A stretch of 64,000 nt of DNA from CAYQTE01 sp964420285 (lineage in GTDB: Bacteria; Planctomycetota; Phycisphaerae; Tepidisphaerales; Tepidisphaeraceae), in contig CAYQTE010000020.1 of NCBI GenBank assembly GCA_964420285.1, forward strand, positions 11,975 to 75,974, given 5' to 3'. A program made the position numbers and the translations under genes. Below, one piece after another: positions 17,386 through 25,837 of this stretch (the first letter of the stretch is position 1; every line of letters begins with the position of its first letter). The notes under the pieces are model-generated. The model was not told where the DNA came from. It worked only from the letters and a program-made list of their open reading frames with translations, and did no database searches.

Positions 17386-18987
17386 ATGACAAGAGGAACC
17401 ATCGCGGCGATTATCGCCCTGGGGCTTGCCGGCGTCGGCATCAGCCAGGGACAGGCGACGCGACCAGCGACATCGCGGCCGACGACCATGGGGATTGTCA
17501 TCGGGCGCGATACAACGTATGTGACCGGACCGCTTCGTCCCGATGGAACGGTGGATTACATCGCCGCGGTGAATGCCGAATTCAGCCAGGGTGTGACGCC
17601 GCAGAACAACGCGGCGTGCCTGCTCGTGCGCATCAATCCGCCCGAAGATTCGCGGTATGAGGATACGCCGCTGAACAAGCAAATGGAATTGATGCGATTG
17701 CTCGGACTCCAAGGCAACGTGCCGGAACAGATTCCCTGGCACAACCTAAAGGAGTTCGATCCGAAGTTCGCTAGTCCAGGCTTCATTTACCCAACAAGCG
17801 GATATTGGGCGGCAATGGCCGGGCCGTGGTCGGCGGCGGATATGCCCGCCCTGCCGCGCTGGTTGGAGGCGAATAAGGCAAGTCTTGATCTGGCGGTGGA
17901 GGCCTCGCATCGCGAGCGATATTGGATGTCGCTGGTTTGCAACAGTGACACGGAATTTCTCCTGACCGTGCGGAGAACGAACGGCAGCCGGTGGCGAGCG
18001 CTCGCGGACTCGTTGCGTGTTCGCGCCATGCAGGAGCTTCAACAGGGCAACCGCGATGCCACGTGGAGCGATTTGTGCGCTGTGCATCGGATCGCCGGTT
18101 TTCTTGCGCACTCGCCGGACAACCTTGACGTTGCGATTTCAGCGAGGATTCAGGTAAATGCTTGGGTATCGGATCGTGCGCTGTTGTGCAACGCCGACAT
18201 CTCGACGGATCTGCTGCACCGCATGGCGTCCGACATGGCCGCTTTCGCCCGAGCGCCCGACATTCGCGAAGTCTCGGGAAAGGTGCGACGACTTGAGTAT
18301 CTGTCGGCCGTCGAGGAAACAGCTCGAACCTGGGACAACGACATGGCCACGCTACCTCCGGGCCAGCGGCAGCAGATGCAAAATATGCTTAATGTGCTGG
18401 GTCTTTGGCAGCCGGACTGGAACCGCATGCTGAGGCTCGGGAACGACTATTGGGACGATGTGTTGCTGGACGACTCGGCGATGCCGGCGGAGCACCAAAA
18501 GGCGCACAGAGACGAGATCGAACAACGTGTGCGGAATCTGGGTGCCGTGGCGCATTCGGCGGACCCGGACTGGACCGGTGCGCCCGGCAGCACCTGGCTC
18601 ATTCACAAGAAGAACGAAACTCGTGACACCTATTCCGATCGCTTGGGCTCCTATCTGCTGGCAATAACGGCTCCGAACGTGACGCTATTTCGCGATACGC
18701 CAGATCGGCTGGGCAACGTAGAACTGGACTGGACCGAAGTGGCCGTCAACCTTCTGCTCTATCGCCGGGAGCACGGCAGCTATCCGGCGCAACTCCAAGA
18801 CCTGGTGCCGCAGTACATGGCGCATCTTCCGGCCAACGTTCCGGACTATCCGATGCGCTATGAACGCCAGGCCGATGGCTGCGTTCTCGAACGAGCTCCC
18901 GCAACGGCAACCGCACCCTTGCGGGCGGCGACCCGGCCGACGACCAATCCCGATATGAATGGCGATTTCTTCTTCCGCCTGCCGTGA
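17386..18987 (+). CDS. Exported protein, unknown function
   Basis: A 533-residue protein with a signal peptide (MTRGTIAAIIALGLAGVGISQG) and the linker ATRPATSRPTT. ATG 17386 is chosen because GAGAGGA stands 5 bases upstream. The body is helical; near the C-terminus the stretch LLLYRREHGSYPAQLQDLVPQY resembles the region after the signal of planctomycete pseudopilin-like proteins. Many such large secreted proteins occur in the Phycisphaerae without a known role. No operon partner: thiG is convergent. Confidence 0.7.
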   Translation: MTRGTIAAIIALGLAGVGISQGQATRPATSRPTTMGIVIGRDTTYVTGPLRPDGTVDYIAAVNAEFSQGVTPQNNAACLLVRINPPEDSRYEDTPLNKQMELMRLLGLQGNVPEQIPWHNLKEFDPKFASPGFIYPTSGYWAAMAGPWSAADMPALPRWLEANKASLDLAVEASHRERYWMSLVCNSDTEFLLTVRRTNGSRWRALADSLRVRAMQELQQGNRDATWSDLCAVHRIAGFLAHSPDNLDVAISARIQVNAWVSDRALLCNADISTDLLHRMASDMAAFARAPDIREVSGKVRRLEYLSAVEETARTWDNDMATLPPGQRQQMQNMLNVLGLWQPDWNRMLRLGNDYWDDVLLDDSAMPAEHQKAHRDEIEQRVRNLGAVAHSADPDWTGAPGSTWLIHKKNETRDTYSDRLGSYLLAITAPNVTLFRDTPDRLGNVELDWTEVAVNLLLYRREHGSYPAQLQDLVPQYMAHLPANVPDYPMRYERQADGCVLERAPATATAPLRAATRPTTNPDMNGDFFFRLP

Positions 18988-19018
18988 CGGAAAGCAGCGG
19001 AGAACCCTCCGGGCATTA

Positions 19019-19050
19019 CCTTGTCACCTTGTCACCCCGTCACCTTGTCA
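19019..19050. repeat. Short tandem repeat, four 8-bp units
   Basis: Four consecutive 8-bp units: CCTTGTCA, CCTTGTCA, CCCCGTCA, CCTTGTCA. It lies in the gap between two convergent genes (the exported protein and thiG) and encodes nothing. Confidence 0.7.
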
Positions 19051-19069
19051 TCCCCTGCCCCTCTGCTCC

Positions 19070-19888
19070 TCATTCCCCCGGTATATACCCAATCGTCGCC
19101 TCCATCGGCGAGCTCGCGGACGCATATCGTTTCTTCGGGATTCTCCCCGCTCGGGCGGCCAATCGGCCGGCTTCAAGGGCGTGGCTCATGGCGCGGGCCA
19201 TGGCCAGCGGGTCTTTGGCGTGGGCGATGCCGGTGTTGAGGAGCACGCCGTCAGCGCCCAGTTCCATGGCGATGGCGACATCGCTGGCCGTGCCGACGCC
19301 GGCATCGACGATCACCGGATACGCGGGGTCCTTCTCCTTGAGCGTTTCCAGGCACAGGGAGATGGCCAGCGGATTGAGCACGCCCTGGCCCGAGCCGATC
19401 GGGCTGCCGGCCGGCATGACGCTGGTCGCGCCGGCCTCCTTCAGACGCCGGGCCGCGATCGGGTCATCGCTGCTGTAGACCAGAACCGCAAACCCTTCCT
19501 TGACAAGCTGGCGGGTGGCATCCAGCGATCCAACCGGGTCCGGCAGGAGCGTCTTTTTGTCGGCCAGCACTTCCAGCTTCACCCAGGCCGAGCCGGGGTT
19601 GTGCTGCTTCTCCAATAGATCGCGCCCCAGGAGCGCGACGCGAACGGCGTCGTCGGCCGTGAAGCACCCGGCCGTGTTGGGCAGGACGATGTATTTGCTC
19701 AGATCGAGGAAATCGAGCAGGCTGCGACCGCGGTCATCGAGGAGTCGTTCGCGGCGCACGGCCACGGTGACAACCTGACACCCGCTGGCGTCCAGGGCCT
19801 GCTGCATGAGTTCGTAGGTGGCGTATTTTCCGGTGCCGACAAAGAGCCGGCTGTGAAGCGAAAACTTACCGATGGTTAACTGGTCCAT
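19070..19888 (-). CDS. thiG: Thiazole synthase
   Basis: Builds the thiazole ring of thiamine from deoxyxylulose phosphate, dehydroglycine or glycine-derived imine and ThiS thiocarboxylate. The Lys of SAWVKLEVL matches the Schiff-base lysine. The family elements VGTGKY, PNTAGCFTADDAVRVA, PAGSPIGSGQG and VDAGVGTASDVA are all present. Length of 272 is normal. ATG 19888 is preceded at 6 bases by a TATAAT, so the transcript is probably leaderless. No thiS, thiH or thiF gene is beside it, so the pathway is dispersed. Confidence 0.93.
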   Translation of the reverse strand: MDQLTIGKFSLHSRLFVGTGKYATYELMQQALDASGCQVVTVAVRRERLLDDRGRSLLDFLDLSKYIVLPNTAGCFTADDAVRVALLGRDLLEKQHNPGSAWVKLEVLADKKTLLPDPVGSLDATRQLVKEGFAVLVYSSDDPIAARRLKEAGATSVMPAGSPIGSGQGVLNPLAISLCLETLKEKDPAYPVIVDAGVGTASDVAIAMELGADGVLLNTGIAHAKDPLAMARAMSHALEAGRLAARAGRIPKKRYASASSPMEATIGYIPGE

Positions 19889-19894
19889 GGGGGA

Positions 19895-19900
19895 ATTATA
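19895..19900 (-). promoter_or_regulatory. thiG: TATAAT box of thiG (leaderless promoter candidate)
   Basis: On the minus strand TATAAT ends 6 bases before the thiG ATG at 19888. A TPP riboswitch, common before thi genes, would not fit in this leader. Confidence 0.4.
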
Positions 19901-19937
19901 GCGGCTGGCGGCGCGAAGGTGCAGGGGAGGGATGCGC

Positions 19938-20705
19938 TCAACCGTATCCGCCGCCCGAGCCGGGGATGGGGACTATGGCGCCAAAGCCGCCGGCGCTGTT
20001 GCGGCGCAGGCCGGCCAAAACCAGGGCGCGATACCAGAGCCAACCGAACCGCGCGGGCCGCTGCACCTGGATCACGCCGGCCGGGGCGGTGTCGTCCACG
20101 CCCTTGGCGAACATCCGCAGTCCGGCCTCCTGCCAGCGCAGCAGGACGTGCGCCAAATCCGTTTGCGGCGGGCCGGCCTGGGCCTGGGCAAGTATCACCG
20201 TGTCTATGCCGCGCGACAAAACCAAATTCGCCGATGGAAAATCCTGCGGGAAAACCCACCAGCGATTATCAAAACGGCCCGGGCTGGGAATCAGCCCGCC
20301 GGCGCTGCGATTGGAATCCAGCAGAAACACCGGCGGGGCGTCGGCCGGCAATCGCGACAGTAACTCGGTCAGCGGCTGCTCCACTTCATGTAATGCGACG
20401 ACGATGGGATTGACATCAATCAGCGCGGAGGAACCGGGCACGCCGTTGTAGAGCGGAACCGGCCGGAACCCATGCTGGGCCATTGCGATTCCGTACCAGA
20501 TCGCGTCCGCGCCGGGCAGATCGAGCACAATGGCCGTGCTGCGCACGTCTGTGGGCGACCAGGCGACATTGAGCGACTGCCACTGGGTGACCTGATTGGG
20601 CTCGCCGCCGATGAAGCGCTCGACGGAAAACAACATGGGTTTGGCCCAGTTCGACCAGATCGAATCCTCAGGCGCCCACAGGCTGTAGAGTTCGGATGGT
20701 GTCAT
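19938..20705 (-). CDS. Hypothetical protein in the ATP-grasp operon
   Basis: A 255-residue protein. No signal peptide or membrane helix is obvious. It is Trp- and Pro-rich with VTQWQSLNVAWSPTDVRSTA and an Asp-rich middle (VFLLDSNRSAGG), and ends in a Gly-rich tail (IPGSGGGYG). I do not recognise it. ATG 20705 overlaps the end of the ATP-grasp gene by 38 bp, so the two are coupled and probably act on the same process, the synthesis or handling of a thiol-polyamine-like conjugate. Confidence 0.6.
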   Translation of the reverse strand: MTPSELYSLWAPEDSIWSNWAKPMLFSVERFIGGEPNQVTQWQSLNVAWSPTDVRSTAIVLDLPGADAIWYGIAMAQHGFRPVPLYNGVPGSSALIDVNPIVVALHEVEQPLTELLSRLPADAPPVFLLDSNRSAGGLIPSPGRFDNRWWVFPQDFPSANLVLSRGIDTVILAQAQAGPPQTDLAHVLLRWQEAGLRMFAKGVDDTAPAGVIQVQRPARFGWLWYRALVLAGLRRNSAGGFGAIVPIPGSGGGYG

Positions 20706-21966
20706 CGTAATCCGGTTGTTGGGTCAATTGGGGCGAAACGGTTTGGGCAATCAGCACGGCCGCATCCTGCGCCAGATGGTCGACCAGCGGCCGACGCGCC
20801 AGGCGGCCGTAGGCGCCAATGACGGCGCCATCGAGCGTGTAAACGCCGATGCACGGGAAGAGATCTCCCGTCGCGGTGGGCATGGGCACGGCCTTGAAGC
20901 ATTCCTGTGCAACCCACAATCCCGGATAGCGGCGGATGGACCGGTTGATCTTGTCGGCTTCCTTGCCCGCGGTTACACCGGGCATCTTGATCATGTCACC
21001 CACCCGGCCGAACGCGGGCTTGAAAACCACGGATTCGGCCGAAATACCGCGCCGGCCTAGATCGCGCACATCGAAGGTCTTGGGTAATAAAGCCTCCCAC
21101 GTCGGCAAGTGCAGGGGCAATTCGTTCCATGTCAATGGAAATCGCTTGCTCTGGGTGAGGATGGTGGAGGCCGGGTTGCATAGGGGTGTCCGCGAGTTTC
21201 CCAGCAGATGCCACCACTGGCAGCGATACGGCAGGGCGGTGAGCCAATCGGCGGGAAAGAATCGGAAACAAAATGCCACCGGGCCTTTCGCCCAATCGGC
21301 AGCCAGAAATGCCGTGCGGTTTTCCCAGCGAAGATGATCCGGGGCGAGCAGCGCGGTCTTGTGTCCGGCCGCACGGAGGTATCGCTCTAGAAACACCATG
21401 ACCTGCCGATCGTCGGCAAATGCCGTGGCATGGGCCAGTGCAATGATGCCGTCACTGGTGGCGGCCGTGCCGATCGCCTGCGCCAGTTTCTCGGTGGGAT
21501 CGCCGGGGCTGGCCATGCCTCGATAATGCCGTGCCATAAGCCGGGTGAAACCGGACGCCTCGTTAAATCCGCCGGGAACATCACTATTGGCTTCGGAGAT
21601 GCGCCAGCCCTCGGTTGTGAAATGGAAATCGAACCGAATCAGGCGCAGGTGGCGTGCCGCGTCGGATGCGTTTTCAAGACCGGCCATTCGCCGGCGCAGT
21701 GTCCATGGCAGGCCGAGGCTTTTCCATAAGTGCGGCCTTTGCAGAATGGCGGTTTCGGCGGCGAATGTCTCTCGCGCCAGCTTCTCCGAAAGAGAAACCA
21801 GCTCGCTCCACGCCTGGCTGGAGAGTACCACCGGCTGCGGCGATAGCGTGCAGACATCTTCAACCTGCGGATCCCACTTGCAGCACTGGAAAATGGCGGC
21901 GCGTTTGACCTGCGCATATTCGCGGGCGCCCAGCGGGTCAACACTTTGCCACGGCGATTTCATCAC
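20668..21966 (-). CDS. Glutathionylspermidine-synthase-like ATP-grasp enzyme
   Basis: A 432-residue cytoplasmic ligase-like protein. Family resemblance to the synthetase domain of glutathionylspermidine synthase and its bacterial relatives rests on FDFHFTTEGWRISEANSDVPGG (split as FDFHFTTEGW and ISEANSDVPGG) and on the C-terminal VVFKPAFGRVGDMI and VAQECFKAVPM blocks that hold ATP. It lacks the amidase half. The start is GTG 21966 (GTGA overlap with the preceding gene) or ATG 21963. Forms an operon with two partners of unknown function. The actual acceptor is unknown. Confidence 0.7.
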   Translation of the reverse strand: MMKSPWQSVDPLGAREYAQVKRAAIFQCCKWDPQVEDVCTLSPQPVVLSSQAWSELVSLSEKLARETFAAETAILQRPHLWKSLGLPWTLRRRMAGLENASDAARHLRLIRFDFHFTTEGWRISEANSDVPGGFNEASGFTRLMARHYRGMASPGDPTEKLAQAIGTAATSDGIIALAHATAFADDRQVMVFLERYLRAAGHKTALLAPDHLRWENRTAFLAADWAKGPVAFCFRFFPADWLTALPYRCQWWHLLGNSRTPLCNPASTILTQSKRFPLTWNELPLHLPTWEALLPKTFDVRDLGRRGISAESVVFKPAFGRVGDMIKMPGVTAGKEADKINRSIRRYPGLWVAQECFKAVPMPTATGDLFPCIGVYTLDGAVIGAYGRLARRPLVDHLAQDAAVLIAQTVSPQLTQQPDYDDTIRTLQPVGA

Positions 21967-22760
21967 CAGTGCCCCTGCATCTTCACTTCGCCGATACCCG
22001 CGGCGACAAGCACCAGGAACGGCACAAGCCCGAATATCACGCGATCGGGAACCGGCCGGTTGGGCGTCGGACGGCTGATCACGTCCAGCAATACCGTCAA
22101 TCCCCAGACAACAAGCACCGGCCAGCCGCGCAAAATGAAATCGCTGACGGTCTGGTCAGCCGAATGCCAGTCGCCCGCCACGGCGCGGCCGAGGATCAGC
22201 CCCGAGGCGATGAAGAACCCCGCGGTTCGCCAGCCGGAGGCGGCATCGCGGTCGATCGTGATAGCTTCAATCACATCCGTGACTGAATTGTCGATGAGCC
22301 AAAGGACCAGCGGAACGGCCGTCGCCAGCAGGCCGCAAAAGACGACCACCCACCACCCCGGCCCGTTCCCGATATTCGCCCCGGCAAAGCCCAGAGTGAC
22401 CCCGAGCAATCCACCACCAACAGCCAGGGCGGCGGCGGCGTTGCTGCGTTCCAGGGCGTCGTCGCGGCAGCTCAGGCCAAGATAGGGCAGTATTCGATTC
22501 CAGATTCCCGTCCACGCAAGCCACATGACCATGTAGAAGAACATGTAGACTGGGTTGTTGCTTACATCGTGCGAAGCGAATTGGGCCAGGACAAGGAACA
22601 TTGCTACCCCCGACAGCGGCGGCACGAGCCACACCAGGAGCTGCGCCGCCGGCCGGCGCGAAAGCGGATTGAGAAACAACAACCCCGCCAGCCATTGCTT
22701 CCAGCCCCAGACGCCGATGAAGACGCAGGCAATCAGAGCAAACATTTCGTCGCCGGACAT
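21963..22760 (-). CDS. Integral membrane protein, first gene of ATP-grasp operon
   Basis: A 265-residue protein with about seven hydrophobic helices. ATG 22760 (MSGDEMFALIAC) is preferred over the extension to TTG 22847, which has no membrane-like sequence. A conserved-looking loop LPYLGLSCRDDALERSNAAAALAVGG joins two helices. It overlaps the ATP-grasp gene by 4 bp and is likely co-transcribed. In other bacteria such ligases sit beside small membrane proteins, which supports a shared envelope-related role, but the family is not recognised here. Confidence 0.65.
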   Translation of the reverse strand: MSGDEMFALIACVFIGVWGWKQWLAGLLFLNPLSRRPAAQLLVWLVPPLSGVAMFLVLAQFASHDVSNNPVYMFFYMVMWLAWTGIWNRILPYLGLSCRDDALERSNAAAALAVGGGLLGVTLGFAGANIGNGPGWWVVVFCGLLATAVPLVLWLIDNSVTDVIEAITIDRDAASGWRTAGFFIASGLILGRAVAGDWHSADQTVSDFILRGWPVLVVWGLTVLLDVISRPTPNRPVPDRVIFGLVPFLVLVAAGIGEVKMQGHW

Positions 22761-22862
22761 GAAGCTAAAGGATAATAACTCCGTACCGCAACTCAAGGGC
22801 GGAGGTCGGGCGCCGATGCCTGGGAATGCAGGATCGAGATGAGGCAATGATGAGGATGGCGC

Positions 22863-24305
22863 TCAATTCGCCAATTCGAGGCAAATGACCGATGCGATGG
22901 GGTCGGGGGCGGTCTTGGGGAGAAAGATGTCGATGGCCCTCTGGGTTGACCGCGCGCCGATCGGCAGCGGGGCGCGAGTCGGGTCGGACAGGAGATAAAC
23001 TTTGGCAGGCGCGGTCTCTGGGGCGGGGATAGTGAAGATTCCGTCGGCCGGCCATTGGAAAATCGTGATGTAGACCTTGCCCGGTTTGGTCGTGGCGCGC
23101 CAGTCCCAAACGACCGGCGCCGTGGCTGGGCCGCGGCCTCGGCCCCGGGCGGGGGCGGTTGTCGTGGTGGCGGGGCTTCGGGCGGGGAAGGGGTTGGGGC
23201 CGGTGCCGTAGATCGCTTCGCCGTTGACCGCCAGCCATTTGCCCATGGCGGCGAGGCGATCGACCTCCGGCTGGGGGATGATTCCTTCGGCTGTGGGGCC
23301 GACGTTCAGGAGATAATTGCCGCCCTTGCTGGCGCAATCGACGAGGTTGCGGATCAGCGTCTGCGGGGATTTGAAGTTGGCGTCCGTGGATTTGTAACCC
23401 CAGGTGTCGTTGATGGTCATGCAGGATTCCCAATCACGGCCGCCGGGGTAGCCGTTGGCGGGAATGGTCTGCTCGGGCGTTTCGGTATCGCCGATGAACG
23501 CGCCGGGAGTCTTGGTGTTCATCAGGCGGTTGTTGGTGATGATGTTGGGCTGGAGTTTGAGCAGATCGTGCAGACGAGTGGCCTCGTCGAGCGTGATGTC
23601 GCCGGGAGTGTCCCACCAGAGAACATCCGGCTGGATGTTGGTCAGAAGCTCGCGTACCTGCGGGATGGCGACGCTGTTGACGTAGTCGTCAAAAGAGCCG
23701 TTCTGGGCGGGATCCCAATGCGTGCCGTTGGTCCTCCCAGTGCCCGTGCCGCCGTAGGCATAGCCGCCGGGATGATGCCAGTCCTGCGATTGCGAATAAT
23801 AAACGCCGAAGTGAAGTCCCCATTTGCGTGCGGCGACGGAGAGTTCCTTGATGACATCGCGCTTGAAGGGCGTGGCATCGACGATGTTGTACGGATCGGC
23901 CGACTTGAACATGGCAAAGCCGTCGTGGTGTTTGGCGGTGATGACGATGTATTTCATGCCGGCCGCCTTGGCGGTAGCGACGAACGTATCGGCGTTGAAC
24001 TGGACAGGGTTGAATTGCGTGGCGAATTTGGCGTAATCGGCCACGGGGATCGAGGCGTTATTCATGATCCACTCGCCGATGGAAGGGATATTGCGGCCGT
24101 TGTAGACGCCGGCGGGAACGGAATAGATGCCCCAGTGGATGAACATGCCGAAGCGGGCGTCTCGCCACCATGCCATGCGGGCGTCTTTTTGTTCCTTGGT
24201 CTCGGCCGGTGCGGTGGTGGGATCGGCGGCGCGAGCGGCAGCGGGGCTCCATGCGGCGGCGACCAGGGCCACGGCGCAGATGTACAGGGCGAGTTTCTCG
24301 AACAT
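22863..24305 (-). CDS. Alpha-L-fucosidase, GH29
   Basis: A 480-residue secreted glycosidase. ATG 24305 follows GGAG and opens a signal peptide ending in AARA. The GH29 fold is clear: WWRDARFGMFIHWGIYSVPAG, YIVITAKHHDGFAMF, and the nucleophile Asp in VLWWDTPGDI. The C-terminal 120 residues carry a Gly/Arg-rich linker and then a short beta domain (KVYITIFQWPADGIFTI) typical of the family's sandwich. It releases terminal fucose from plant, algal or host glycans, fitting a polysaccharide-degrading planctomycete. It stands alone, divergent from rnc. Confidence 0.9.
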   Translation of the reverse strand: MFEKLALYICAVALVAAAWSPAAARAADPTTAPAETKEQKDARMAWWRDARFGMFIHWGIYSVPAGVYNGRNIPSIGEWIMNNASIPVADYAKFATQFNPVQFNADTFVATAKAAGMKYIVITAKHHDGFAMFKSADPYNIVDATPFKRDVIKELSVAARKWGLHFGVYYSQSQDWHHPGGYAYGGTGTGRTNGTHWDPAQNGSFDDYVNSVAIPQVRELLTNIQPDVLWWDTPGDITLDEATRLHDLLKLQPNIITNNRLMNTKTPGAFIGDTETPEQTIPANGYPGGRDWESCMTINDTWGYKSTDANFKSPQTLIRNLVDCASKGGNYLLNVGPTAEGIIPQPEVDRLAAMGKWLAVNGEAIYGTGPNPFPARSPATTTTAPARGRGRGPATAPVVWDWRATTKPGKVYITIFQWPADGIFTIPAPETAPAKVYLLSDPTRAPLPIGARSTQRAIDIFLPKTAPDPIASVICLELAN

Positions 24306-24383
24306 GATGGTCTCCTTCGACGTTTGACGTGCATGGACATCGTACCTTGTGGAAGGGGTGTTGTAACGGCGCGCCCATTCGCA

Positions 24384-24411
24384 TTGACAATAAAATTGCC
24401 TCCGGCTACGT
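24384..24411 (+). promoter_or_regulatory. Promoter candidate for rnc in the 24306-24603 gap
   Basis: A consensus TTGACA (24384-24389) is followed after 16 bases by TACGTT. This 298-base stretch holds the start regions of the fucosidase (minus) and RNase III (plus) genes. No other gene was found in it; the in-frame ATG at 24514 is an alternative rnc start. Confidence 0.35.
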
Positions 24412-24603
24412 TTTGACCATCCACTTGGCGCCATCGCGCGGCATTGCATGCCTGTTCGGTGGCGGTGGCTCGGGGCGTGGCGGCCCTGATGGTCGGGAAC
24501 CCAGCATTGTTCGATGGGCGGCGCAAGGCTGTCGGCCAATGCCGTGCTCCCGGCCGGTTTGGAATTGGCGGCATATTCCGCCGTCCTTTCTTCGAGTGAC
24601 CGC

Positions 24604-25350
24604 GTGAGTCCGGAAACCCAAGCCCGTGCCGAGCAAGTCCTCGGGCACATCTTCACCAATCCGGCGCTCCTCAAGGAGTCGCTCACCCATGCCTCGGTCG
24701 CGGACAACCGTCTCAACAGCAACGAGCGCATGGAGTTCCTCGGCGATGCCGTCCTGGACGTGATCATCTGCGAAGCCCTCTATCGCCGGTTCCCGCAGTT
24801 CCTCGAAGGGGATCTGACCAAGATCAAGTCGGCCGTCGTCTCGCGGAAAACCTGCGCCGAGGTCTCCATCGAGATCGGTCTGATTGATCTGCTGATCATC
24901 GGCAAGGGGATCAGTTCGCGCGAGCCGATGCCGATGTCGCTGGCGGCGGCGGTGTACGAATCGCTGGTAGCCGCGCTCTATCTGGACGGCGGATTCGAGG
25001 TGGTCAAGGGATTCGTGCTGCGGACCATGTCCCCCAAGATCGAAGAGATCGCCTCAAACACGCATCAGCACAATTACAAGGCCGTCTTGCAGCAACACGC
25101 ACAAAAAGCGCTGGCCGCGACCCCGATCTACGAGCTTCTGGACGAAAAAGGCCCCGATCACAGCAAATGCTTCGAGGTGTGCGTGGCAATTGACGGCCGG
25201 CGGTTCCCCAGCGCCTGGGGCCCCAACAAAAAGACCGCCGAGCAAAAGGCCGCCCTGCTGGCTTTGGAAGAAATGGGCGTGCTGGACGCCAAAGAGGTCG
25301 ATCAGGCGATCGACCAGATCGGCGATGAGATTCCCGACGAACGAGCATGA
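24604..25350 (+). CDS. rnc: Ribonuclease III
   Basis: Cuts double-stranded RNA in rRNA maturation and regulation. The catalytic signature NERMEFLGDAVLDVI and the second block AVYESLVAALYLDGG are intact, with the metal-binding acidic residues. The double-stranded-RNA-binding domain is at the C-terminus (about residues 160-230: NYKAVLQQHAQ and then TAEQKAALLALEEMG). GTG 24604 gives 248 residues, near the family's usual size; ATG 24514 would add 30 residues without similarity. The YbjQ gene follows 17 bp later and may be co-transcribed. Confidence 0.92.
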   Translation: MSPETQARAEQVLGHIFTNPALLKESLTHASVADNRLNSNERMEFLGDAVLDVIICEALYRRFPQFLEGDLTKIKSAVVSRKTCAEVSIEIGLIDLLIIGKGISSREPMPMSLAAAVYESLVAALYLDGGFEVVKGFVLRTMSPKIEEIASNTHQHNYKAVLQQHAQKALAATPIYELLDEKGPDHSKCFEVCVAIDGRRFPSAWGPNKKTAEQKAALLALEEMGVLDAKEVDQAIDQIGDEIPDERA

Positions 25351-25367
25351 CCAGGAGGGTCGCTCTT

Positions 25368-25736
25368 ATGAGCCTGCCGATTTCCTACGCCGCGCCGCAC
25401 CATATCCCGGTAACTACGACATTCACCATCGACGGCTATCGCATCGTGCGCTATCTGGGCGTGGTGCGCGGCCTGACCGTCCGTTCGCCGACCATCGCAC
25501 AGGGCATCCTCGGCGGGCTGAAGTCGATTATCGGCGGCCAGATCGGCTCGTTCACTGAAATGTGCGAACAGACGCGCCAAACGGCGTTCAATCTCCTCAT
25601 CGACCACGCCGAGTCGATCGGCGCCAATGCCATCGTCGGCGTACGTTTCGACGCGTCCGAGATCGGTGGGAAAATGGCGGCCACCGAAGTCCTTTGCTAT
25701 GGAACGGCCGTCGTCATCGAACCAATTCCCGGTTAA
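25368..25736 (+). CDS. YbjQ/UPF0145 family protein
   Basis: A 122-residue cytoplasmic protein of the UPF0145 family, often called heavy-metal-binding, though this activity is not established. The core is VTTTFTIDGYRIVRYLGVVRG, then QTAFNLLIDHAESIGANAIVGVRFD and a final strand CYGTAVVIE. ATG 25368 stands 8 bases after a strong AGGAGG. It is 17 bp downstream of rnc. The proteins form pentameric rings in characterised cases. Confidence 0.85.
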   Translation: MSLPISYAAPHHIPVTTTFTIDGYRIVRYLGVVRGLTVRSPTIAQGILGGLKSIIGGQIGSFTEMCEQTRQTAFNLLIDHAESIGANAIVGVRFDASEIGGKMAATEVLCYGTAVVIEPIPG

Positions 25737-25837
25737 ATCTGTCTTGCAGAGATTTTCCGGGAACTTTTGGTGACCGAGCGCGTCAAAACGAAAAGCGGGT
25801 GTGCCGCCCCGATCATTTTGCATAGGAGTCATCCATC

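Noticed and set aside
16287..17660. Plus-strand frame opposite the DUF3179 gene
   Set aside because: His/Gly/Asp-rich shadow frame; it also runs into the real gene starting at 17386 in another frame.
19889..19937. TPP riboswitch before thiG
   Set aside because: There is only a short gap with a TATAAT 6 bases from the ATG; no conserved TPP elements are seen.
23055..24416. Plus-strand frame opposite the fucosidase
   Set aside because: Antisense shadow; the minus strand has a full GH29 catalytic domain.
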